Positions 54,861 to 64,000 of a stretch of DNA of 64,000 nucleotides are shown here, one piece after another. The stretch is from Hydractinia symbiolongicarpus (taxonomy: Eukaryota > Cnidaria > Hydrozoa > Anthoathecata > Hydractiniidae): positions 22,568,501 to 22,632,500 of the forward strand of contig NC_079880.1 of NCBI RefSeq assembly GCF_029227915.1. The letters run 5' to 3'. Position numbers and translations under genes: made by a program. Below the pieces are notes generated by a model that had not been told where the DNA came from, made no database searches, and worked only from the letters and a program-made list of their open reading frames with translations. The first letter of the stretch is position 1. Every line of letters starts with the position of its first letter.

Positions 54861-57800
54861 ATGGCTACATCATGTGACAAAGCCGTATCGTTCCCAACAA
54901 ATGACCGAATATGGTACAAATTTATTGTTTGGTCCTTGATTATCTATGTTGGAGGTATTATTCTCATTTTGATTGGCAGATCAATCAATTGGATATTTTG
55001 TTATAAAAAAAAGACTCAAATTTCAACAACATACAGCTCAGACGAGGGCATAGATGAGCCTGATGATGATGAGGAAGAATTGGAGCAAGGACTGTATCTA
55101 ACTTTCAAGGAAGGAGCTGCCAGTCTGATATCAGGACACTCTGTACAAGGCAGAGTCGTTGTAAGTTACCTGAATAATTCAAAGAAAGTGGAGCTGTAGT
55201 TAGTTAATAATTTGTTTATCTTATGTTCACACATAACTACAAAAGAATACAAAAAAAGTTCAATAAATTTTTTTATTAAAAAAATTGCTAATTTTTACTT
55301 CTATCCATTAAGAAATATGTGATGGTTTGCTATCATGTTGTTCGAAACTATTTTTTGAACATTTATTTAAATGTTACAAAACTGGCAAACCCGTGGATTT
55401 TTCCACAGGTTTGCCAGTTCTTTCCATTTCTTTAATATTTTGAGAGTTGGAGATTACCAGTACATACCTATAATCTGGACCTTTAATAAATAACGTACTT
55501 TTACTAAAATTGTTAATTTAAGCATAGGATAAAAAGGGTTTCCATGCCTTCTAAAAATAAAAAAATAAAAAAAAATCCTTTTACATAATCCTTAAAGCTC
55601 CTGATTTTTTATTAAAACTTCTAAAAATATATGTATATATAATATATAAATATATAAATATTCTAAATTTTGGGGGACAGACTGAGTTGTAAATGGATTT
55701 TTTTATGGAATATAAGTCCAAAAAATTTATACTTTGATCAACTAATGCGAAAATGAAATCAGATTAATTTGTCTTCCTTGTTCAATTCTTTTTTCTTGTG
55801 ATTTTAAGTTAATCTTTCACTTATTCAAAATAGCTACTAGCAATTCCTTCTTATTTTATGCTAAATATGCCAAGTTGCACAGGTTTCGGTTGTACAAGTC
55901 GCTCAATGTTTAACAAAGAGCTTAGTTTTCATAAGATAACTTCAGAAAAATTGAACAACAAACTTCGTAAAAAATTAAAAGAGAAGGGTCTTTACCAAAA
56001 GATTCTGCTTTTTACATGTCGTCAACATCTCGAACATCAAACGAAATTTTTAATACTGGTTTGTATAGATACATAGGTTTGAATTCCACATTTTCTGTGA
56101 TAAACTTCTTTCCTATCAAGAAAAATTGTCCCTTTTACCCCCTAAATTGTTTCTCATTTAATAGGCAAACTTTCCAAGGTGAGGCCTATCACAAAAAAGA
56201 ATTAAATAAAGGATGGGCTACTGTTCTCCTTCGTCGTGTTTGAAAATGTTAAAGTTTTTTATAAAGACTGTTCATTTGAGAAATATTGCTGGTTGTTGTT
56301 GTTTTTTGACGAATAAGAAATTTATTTTTGGTATACAATTTTAGGATTTACTTTATACATTTGGTTTTATTAATATGTTTATAAATTTCCTTTTAAATAC
56401 TTCTGGGTTGGGAAAACTCTGGCAAATATTCGCTATCGCTTGAATGAACAATATGAATCAGACTCATTTTGGTTCATTTTTATTAAAAAAGTTACAACAA
56501 ATCGTAATGTCACCTCTTCTTTTCAATGTCTTTTCTTCAAGGCCTCTTGCTGCAGTTTGCTACGTGTTGCACTTTGCAACGTCAGTTTTGTTACTATTTC
56601 CAGTCTTCTTGTTTTTACGCGGCCCATTGAAAAAAGGCATATTGCTCTTATTGAGGTAAAAACAGACATAATTTAGTTGCACTTATTTATTTTTCAAAAT
56701 ATATCACCCATTTTCGACAATATATCAAAAAATAATTTTTGCGTGTAGTTCCCCTCTCTACGTGTTTTTCTCACTAATTGAAAAAATCTCTTAAAAACAA
56801 CTGAAATCTCCCGAAATCGTCCTAAAAATCTGAACAGAATTAGTTGCAAAGGTTCGGGTGAAAGTATGTAGGAAAAGGTATCTGAAATCGCAATTTTTTC
56901 CATGTGCTTACATTTTTAATGCCCATAAGGAAAACAAAGGAAAATCATGAAATCAAAACCAAACAAATTACTTTGGAAAGAAATCTAAACTGTACATGTA
57001 ATGCTTAGTTTTGTCTGGGGATTTGACATTATTCAGACCACTGAAGTTAGTTTTAAAGGTTACCCTTCACCCTTATCACTTGGCCTTACTATTTTCAGTT
57101 TAGGGTTGTCAAAGCATACTATAAGTAATCACCTTGGTACCAGTTTTACAATACTTTAAAGGGTTTACAAGTGATATGTTTGTTTTAGGTTATCTTGTCA
57201 TTCATTTGCAATTTGGCAGCATGTGCTCTTTACATCACAGAATCATCATAGTAAGTTTAAACTATGTTTAAATTTCAATGGTATAGAAAGTTTAAACAGT
57301 GTATAAAACTTCATATTTCAAAACAAAATGTAGAAAATAATGACAATTATCATTGCTTCTTTGATTTCTGATGTGTTTAAGTTTGTTACATTAACAAAGC
57401 TGTAGGGCAAAGAGAAATGTTAGTTCTTGTGTAAATTGTACAAAATTGCCAAAACATGCTTTTTCCATGTTTTTCTCACTATATCAGTGATAACTGACTG
57501 CAGGTAATGTTATAAACGATTATGTTTTACATTGTTGCACATTAGTTAGTCATTTTTTTCTACGCAAACTTTATGTGGTAGCACCCAAATTTATTTTTCG
57601 TTCTTTGTTTCCAATGTAAGCCACCTCTGAGTGCTGCTTATATTTGAAATATTCAGGCTAAATCCATTTTCTATGATAGTATTTTGGTCTGAATTTGTGG
57701 CTGATTGATTTATGTTTTCAAATTTTCCTTCTAGCCCTGTTGAGCATTGCTTGAAAGATGATGATATTTTGTGGAAAGTGGAAATTATCTTGAATGGATT

Positions 57801-60800
57801 TTTTATTTTTCACTTCATTATACGGGTTAGATATTTATTTTTCGGTGGATAAACAGGTGCAATTGTTACAACATGTGATAAGGAGACTTCCAATATACAA
57901 AGGTATTTCACTAAAAGTCAACTACAAAAAATGAAATTTAGAGCTGCCAAAGGATACAATAACCCTGTTTAAAACGGACAGCATTAAATGTCAAATTTAT
58001 TGCATTGTTTCATAAGAAAAAAAATACTGCATTTAAATACTGCATTTATCTAACGTGTGCCCGAATGGTGTATTACTTTTTTTCTAATTTGATTTTTCCT
58101 TGTTGAATTTGTATTTGTGGGACAGTGCTTATTAGAATGCACTCACCCCTTGTGTGTCCTCATTAAAAATTATTTATCTTTGTAAAGCAAAGCATTTTTT
58201 ATCATTTTTACGTTGGAAGATATTTCGTGCTGTGAATAACTTTTTTTAATTTATGAAGATTTATTATTTACTTCTCCCAAAAGTTTTTTGCAAACAAAAA
58301 TTTAAATTTATTTTTGTGTATGTTTGACCTAGAGAGCATTATTTGCTGCGAATAACAAATAAATAATAATAACAAATATCAATTTTCCATCTTCTCAATT
58401 CCTAATTCTTTAGTAATTTGATGGTCAATAGAGTAGAACTTAGAATAACTATGAAGTTTATTAATTTGGTATGCACATAGCTCCTGTATTTTAACTCTAT
58501 TTAGGCGGGCCTTTATGGATGCTATGGAAAAAGCCAGGGTGGCTCCCCCCTTTCCCCTTTTTTTCAAAGTGATAAAAAACACATCATATTGCCACAAAAA
58601 ATGCAGTACAAATTTTTGGTAGCATATTCGAGGACAATTAGAAAAAACATTTGAATGACTTCATTTAGTAAAAAATGACGTCAGCGTTTATTTTTGAACC
58701 CTAAACATATGCCAAAACGGTGGAAACTAAACTTTGGAATAAGGTAATCAATAACCATAAGTCACCATATCAACAGATGTGACCTCACCAAAAACCTTTT
58801 CCACTATTCTAAAGCTAGCTAGAAAAAAATGAAAATTCAACAACAACAGTTAACCCCTAAAATGGTTACTTCAAAATAAACCACTGGCCGTCAACAACTA
58901 ATCATAGGTCCAGAAGTACTACCATCTTACGTATGATGAGATTAAGCATATTAAGCACTGCTGTTGCAAGTTCTTAAAAAACTGTAATATGTTGTAACAA
59001 AATACAGTATTTAAAATATTAACACTTAAATTTAACTTCCTTGTTAGTGATGTTGTGTTGTGTTCTTTTGTCAGTTTTTTGCGGCTCATGACAAGTTACA
59101 TTTCTGGACTTCTGATCCACTGACCATCATTGATTTCTTAACTGTACCAACAGTATTCCTGGCAATTTATTATGATCGCAATTGGATAGGTAAAGTTATT
59201 CTTTACGCTTTTAACCAAAACTTTAATCTGGAAAACCTATTGAAGGAATAAATCTAGGGCTATTTTGTGCTGATAAACTCGAATATGATATAGAGGTTAG
59301 AAATTAAACCAAGGTTGTAATGGAAAAATGGGAGTTACTTAATAAAAATGTGTACTGTATATTAAATTGAATTAAATTTAATTTATAAAATTCATCCATG
59401 GTATGGTTTTTCTTTGTAACTTGACAACACTTAAACAACAGATTTTTTTTCTAGGTCTTCGCTTTGTTAGAGTGATCACTATGATGAATTTGTCAGAAAT
59501 TTTGCAATTTTTGAATGTGTTAACCGCAGGGTAAGGCACAATTATATACATTATATATTTCTTGCCTCTAAAATGTACAATTAGCATTATGTTTTAAAAG
59601 TCGTATTTTGCACAATATTTTTCCACTTTATATTGCTTTATATTCTAAAATTTTAGCACTGCTGTGGAACTGGTACATATGCTTGGAACATTTTTAGCTG
59701 TCTGGTTAACTTCAGCAGGAATGGTGCACCTTGTAAGTTGTTAAAAAGGGTTAAGTTTTGATCTGGATAGGACAAAATTCAAATATTAAGTTCTTCATAA
59801 GTTTTCTGGTGTCCTGTGTAAGTTGATTTTTAATTATTCACCCCTAACAGAGGCATAGCCACTGCAATATCAAGTGACTACAATAACCAGTCCAGTGCAT
59901 GTAAAAGGAACTACTATTTTCTTTCATTATGAATCTTCCAACTAACTCTATTTCATATGAAATATGACAAAAGTCATTATTAGGTCAATCAAGCTGACAG
60001 CAGCATCACCAGGAGACCTACCTCTGAAAATAGTAAAAACTGGTATTATTTAAATCAAAACCAGCTATTTAAGCCTTCATTGTCTTCTCAAGTCATGTGT
60101 AAGTTTCTGTGTGATAGAGTGTGATAGATAAGGATTTAAACTAACTATTACTATTACCTATGTCAGTTTTATGATTCATCATCATTAACATCATTCTCGG
60201 CTTAACGTCCGTTTTCCATGCTAGCATGGGTTGGACGGGGTATATTAATGACCCTCTTCCAATCTGATCTAGACTGTGTTAGATTTAAACTCAACTTCCT
60301 CTGTATCAAGTCTGTCCTTATAACCTCCTGCCAAGTCTTTCTCGGTCTGCCTCTGGGCTTTGCCTCAGGAACTATCAAGTCTCTACACTTACTTACCCAA
60401 TTATCCTCCTCCAGTGCCCCAGCCAATTCAATCTTCTTATCTGGATAACATCTTTAATTCTACGGAGACTTAGCCTGCTTCTTAGCTCATCTAAACTCTT
60501 TCTGTCTCTCAGACTGGCGTTACACATCCACTTTTTTCTTAAATTCCTGGACTTTTGTATTTATAGTTTGAGAATACTGGAGATTTTTGGCCACCGATAA
60601 GCTATCAAAATAATCGTACAATCAATTTCTTTGAATCTACTTATTTTCTGCTGGTAAGTTATGTCGACACGTGATTTTATGCTGCATTAAAGTGAAAAAG
60701 AAATCCCGAAAAAGTCCTGAAAAAGTTGTGAAATTTTGTTGTAATTTTCGGGTAAATTTTTAAGTATTAATTCTTCGAACATTAAATTGGTAACAACTAC

Positions 60801-63800
60801 AGTGCATGTTTTAAACTTTACTTCGTCTTTTTTATTTGATTGTTCTCAAATTTTGTTCCTCAACAAACTTTTTCCTCAAAAGCATAACTATTAACTATTA
60901 AAAAGAGAATTATGGCAAGCCTATTGAAGTTACAAGAATATTGAGGTGTTGGTTTATTGTATCTAGGTAACCATGTCGACAGTGGGCTATGGAGATATTT
61001 ATTGCATGACATACCTTGGAAGATTATTCTGTATGTTTTTCATCGCAATAGGTTTGGTAAGTCTTTTTTTTGTGTGGAATTTTTAACAATATAATTATAA
61101 CATAGACCCATTTGGAGTTTGTAAATATAAATTTAGAGGGGTGTATTGGAATCATGTTATTTAGGCTATAGCCTTGAACGAAATTGTTTATACAACTGCA
61201 GTGATTTAGCCATTTTTAATAGTTTGAAGTCAGCTTGTCAAATGACCAATACTTTGTCGCCAACAGGCTGTGAAGTTACTACTTTTGCACATGCGAATGG
61301 CAGGTGGACCACATTTAAAACTAACACGCCCAAATTATGGAATAATCTGCATTGGCACGACAAAGGCACAAAATACGTGGATCTAATGTAGAAATATCGT
61401 GAGGAAAAACTTCAAAAGTATAAGAAACCCTTTCTCTTTCTTCATTTAATTAAAAAAAGTTTGAAAGTGAAAAAAAGAAGAAAAAATCATTAAAACTAGA
61501 TTTATTCAGATAGTAAGATTTACAAACATTTATTGTGCAATGACAAACAGGCCAAGAAAGTTGGTTAAGAAGATTTACAAATATAATTTTTGTGTTGTAA
61601 AATTAAATAACAAAATGCCTTTTCTTATGGTTTACACGGTGGCAAGGGGAAAAGAAACGTCTGTCCAACTGGAATCAAACTATTTGTTTAATTAGCTGAT
61701 TTGGATAATATAAAAGAAGATGAATAGAATTTGACTTATTATGTAAAGTAAATTTTTCTATTACAGGGTTTGTTTGCATCCTACCTTCCAGCAATACAAG
61801 CATATTTCTCATCTCATACAAAATATCATCTGAACTTTAAACCTACTGCTGGAAAGAAGTAAGTGCAGGTTTCAAAATTTGTTTTAGCTATGTGAACTAA
61901 AATGATGAAAATAACAGTCACCAGACATGGTCAATCATTTTTACACATTTGTATGACAAATGAAAGTTGACATTGAGGAGAATGTCATAAAAAAAAGTTT
62001 ACAAATGGTCTGAAAATAAATAAACAAGTGGTCAACTTTTTGTGTGTTTTTCTAGCCATGTAAAAAATATTGTAGTTTTGGATAAATTTTGGTACCTCAC
62101 CAACTACCTTGCCGCCATAATGAGTGAAGGGGTCAATAAGTACCCGGTAGATCAAAAAATTCAAGTTACATATCCTTATTTTCATTGCTAAACCAGATTT
62201 CACCTGGCATGATTTTTAATTTTAGGCATGTTATTGTGGCTGGCCATATAACAGAAAACAGTATCAAATCGTTTCTTCGAGATTTCCTGCACCCTGATAG
62301 AGATGATCCTTCAACAACTGCGGTTTTTCTCTCTCCGTGAGTATTCTCTACTATAGCCTATGAAAAATTCCATCGAAATTGGCCCTTTGCTGCTAGCAGC
62401 TATTATCATTGGCTCACAGACAGATAGACAGACGTTTTAAAGTGCGGAAAATATAGAAAAGACAGCTATGATTAATGGAAGGTCCTAAAATATCCTAAAC
62501 TTTTTTAACCTTATTTATTTTGTGTCTATTTGGTCTCATCTGAAACAGGAAAAATTTGCTATGTTTTTAGAGAGCTCCCTGATGTGGCAATGCAAGCGAT
62601 ATTAAAGAGATATGAGTCACGAGCACTTTATTATGTTGGAACTATATATAGCACAGAGGATTGTGCTCGAATGCAAGTATGTAAGCATATTACTACGTGA
62701 AATTAGGCTTTTGTTCTGACATCAAAATGTTATTTCCACCAGACAATGTATATTAGCCAGGAGAGCTTTCTCTTTTTGGTGCTCGACTAAAATAAAAAAA
62801 TTGAAAGGGAATAACTGGTTGATGGTATTTGGCTGTATTTGCCTACCTCATTTCTTTCCCATGACTCTAAAGTTTGAATAGTATTCATTTAGTGCGTCTT
62901 AACTCCTTCTTATAGCGATTTAAATTCTAAAATTACCTGTTGCCCTTTCTAAATTTATTGATGAGCTATTGACACAAAGCTTTCGTTTACATTAAATCGG
63001 ATTTTCAAAGGATTTGGTTATCATCTAGGCTAACTGTATGTTTATTATTAGACATATAGTGATTTTAATAAATGCTCTTTTTCTTCTTAGATGAGAAAAG
63101 CTGACGCTGTGATCATATTATGTAACAAAAAATCACATGATCCAGAGGAAGAAGACAGTGAGAACATTACAAGGTGAAAAAAAAATTTTAAAAATAAACA
63201 GATATATATTTATATATAACTATATCAATTTCTGAATGATCTTTTTTTTACTTATTTTCATGGTACTTTTGTACCTAATAGTGTCTTGATTTCTTTACCA
63301 TTATAGAAACTCTTTTTTTCAGTAAAAATATCTTTATTTATTTCATATTACTGTATAGATGATAAATTTTCACGAATTGTGCCTATCGAAAAAAATTGCA
63401 GGAACTTATTTCGGTGAATTAAGTACCCTGAAATATGTTGCAGGCACTAAACTTTCAGAAAATTAAAGGTAGTCATCTGTCAATCATGCAGAAACTTCTA
63501 AATTAGACATTGACACTTTTTTAACAAGCTCAATTTTGAACAATGACCCCTATAATTATTGCTTTCAAAATAAACAATTCATCCCATGTAAAATACTCTA
63601 GCAAATACTGGCTAAATAATTTTTGAGCACCTCTCCCTAAGTAGCTAAACAATGTTCAGGGTGAAGCGCAAAAAATCAAATGTTTATTAAAAAATGTTTT
63701 AATTAATGTTTTAATCACTATATTCTCTAAGTCGTAAAAATTTTCAAATATCAATGTCAATTTGCATTTGTATGTCAATTTGTTTAAGCTAGGTAATTGT

Positions 63801-63899
63801 ATATATGATCATACTTCTTATATTTTCAGAGTTATATCAGTGAAGAACTTTTATGAGAACACTCGCTGCATTGTACAGTTGATAATGAATGCCAGTAAA
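54861..63899 (+). CDS. KCNMA1-like (slo1): Slo/BK-type calcium- and voltage-gated K+ channel, first 13 coding exons (3' partial)
   Basis: Exons 54861-55160, 57189-57250, 57735-57825, 59075-59189, 59455-59530, 59657-59732, 60567-60653, 60967-61056, 61767-61858, 62226-62336, 62571-62676, 63091-63173 and 63830-63899 join in phase to 453 codons; the gene runs past the window. Features: S0 at about 18-38, which places the N-terminus outside as in BK; an acidic S0-S1 linker; S1 from about 97; S2 ending in Arg151; S3 with DFLTVP (Asp171); S4 GLRFVRVIT (190-198) leading to SEILQFLN; pore helix and filter TMSTVGYGD (271-279); S6 GRLFCMFF...FASYLP; then the RCK1 domain from about 331 (HVIVAGHI, DFLHPDRDD). 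It would conduct K+ out of excitable cells on depolarisation and Ca2+ rise. The S4 Arg equivalent to human R213 is Thr198. RCK2 and the calcium bowl lie outside the window. Confidence 0.94.
55380..55419. repeat. 40-bp hairpin with CCCGTGGATTTTTCCAC core
   Basis: AACTGGCAAACC and GGTTTGCCAGTT pair perfectly, and the inner GTGGATTTTTCCAC continues the stem around a TTT loop; one C/A position is off. The core matches the palindrome at 12445-12464. It lies in intron 1 of the Slo gene. Confidence 0.75.
55629..55661. repeat. TATATA-rich simple repeat
   Basis: Low-complexity TA/ATA tract in Slo intron 1. Confidence 0.6.
55858..56076 (+). pseudogene. THAP-type zinc-finger fragment inside Slo intron 1
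   Basis: An open frame of 72 codons contains MPSCTGFGCTSRS, then LSFHKI, then KLKEKGLYQKI and CRQHLEH. This follows the start of a THAP domain (C-x4-C, FHxxP, C-x2-H), although the expected Trp and the later HFxxxCF part are missing from the frame. THAP domains occur in P-element-like transposases and in host transcription factors. A 3' piece with FNRQTFQGEAYHKKELNKG (to 56243) in another frame may belong to it. A decayed transposon or retrogene fragment is the likeliest reading. Confidence 0.5.
60172..60540 (-). mobile_element. LINE 3' fragment with (ATC)n tail, antisense in Slo intron 7
   Basis: On the minus strand one reads MCNASLRDRKSLDELRSRL, RRIKDVIQIRRLNW, then DNWVSKCRDLIVPEAKPRGR, RPRKTWQEVIRTDLIQRKLS and DWKRVI, the usual C-terminal end of non-LTR reverse-transcriptase proteins (GRPRKTW, W(R)RLI). 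The 3' UTR has the same CATGCTAGCATGGG palindrome as the copy at 30595-30832, and the end is ATGATGATGAT. 5'-truncated and not functional. Confidence 0.8.
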
Positions 63900-63953
63900 G
63901 TAAGTCTTGCGTTTCTGTTATCATTAAATCCTAATTTGTTGTTTTGCATTGTA

Positions 63954-64000
63954 CTGGAGATGGTGTAGTGGTAGCGCATTTGGCTTGTAATCATAAGGTA
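63954..64000 (+). tRNA. tRNA-Thr(TGT)-like sequence, 5' half (cut by window end)
   Basis: Acceptor-strand CTGGAGA is followed by T8 and TGGTGTAGTGG, a perfect A box; the D stem (GTGT/GCGC) closes around AGTGGTA. The anticodon stem-loop TTTGG-CTTGTAA-TCATA gives anticodon TGT with one mismatch in the stem. The 3' half is outside the window, so a true tRNA gene cannot be told from a tRNA-derived SINE head. It lies in an intron of the Slo gene, same strand, which slightly favours a SINE. Confidence 0.5.

Noticed and set aside
56440-56676. Hydrophobic 71-78-codon open frames in Slo intron 1 ending at a GT, resembling an alternative transmembrane exon
   Set aside because: The frame does not join exon 2 in a way that rebuilds the conserved S0-S1 region, and exon 1 at 54861-55160 already does so in phase.
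61146-61391. 81-codon open frame in a Slo intron with coding-like composition
   Set aside because: No family recognised, no splice sites that would fit the channel, and the flanking channel exons join directly in phase. A transposon scrap is possible but cannot be supported.
1-64000. CRISPR arrays, bacterial operons, prophage or integrated viral genes
   Set aside because: None seen. Repeats lack the spacer pattern of CRISPR, genes are intron-bearing and eukaryotic, and no capsid or terminase-like protein was recognised.

Overview
The window is AT-rich (roughly two thirds A+T), intron-rich animal DNA. It contains four spliced protein-coding genes, one intact LINE, and many small decayed or non-autonomous mobile elements. 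Short GT-AG introns, genes of animal type (a Slo/BK potassium channel, an ARHGAP18/28/40-type RhoGAP, IMPACT) and the repeat style (TIR MITEs, tRNA-derived SINEs, a CR1/L2-like LINE with a 2A-like motif) suggest an invertebrate, most likely a cnidarian and perhaps a hydrozoan. The species assignment is inference only.

Layout. 1-64: possible last exon of a gene entering from the left. 65-17500: gene-poor repeat land. It holds a 1.47-kb TIR element with TTAA target duplication (1499-2968), two copies of a fold-back MITE around a CACACGTTCC fold-back (3889-4898), a decayed retroelement C-terminus (5600-6160), a pogo/Tc1-type MITE (6308-6487), a degenerate ~140-bp repeat field (7180-8680), an eroded multi-exon gene relic (11256-12115), a 183-bp tandem pair (12301-12640), ~102-bp and 82-bp tandem arrays (13500-14140), and a 1,990-bp array of 199 in-register decamers (14561-16550). 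17504-26606 (minus): an 18-exon RhoGAP gene that I could rebuild in frame from start to stop (1,118 codons). 26609-41980: mostly AT-rich non-coding DNA with a possible extra 5' exon for the RhoGAP gene (~34074-34272), LINE scraps, a diverged 445-bp tandem duplication, a tRNA-SINE and a TIR MITE. 41984-49794 (plus): a 5-exon SAM-domain gene whose first intron carries a full-length antisense LINE (43775-47840). 50723-52153 (plus): a 2-exon IMPACT gene. 54861-63899 onward (plus): the first 13 coding exons of a Slo/BK channel, running off the right edge. 63954-64000: the first half of a tRNA-Thr(TGT)-like sequence.

The host genes do not form an operon or shared pathway: Rho signalling, a SAM adaptor of unknown role, translational control through GCN1/GCN2, and a calcium/voltage-gated K+ channel. 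Exon coordinates were read by hand from splice signals, and codon phase closes across every junction of the four genes. The most notable points are the loss of one S4 gating arginine in the BK channel, the indel-free decamer array with a 100-bp higher-order repeat, the tandem duplicate that differs by a 20-bp palindrome also found elsewhere in the window, and the unrecognised Cys-rich domain behind the SAM domain.
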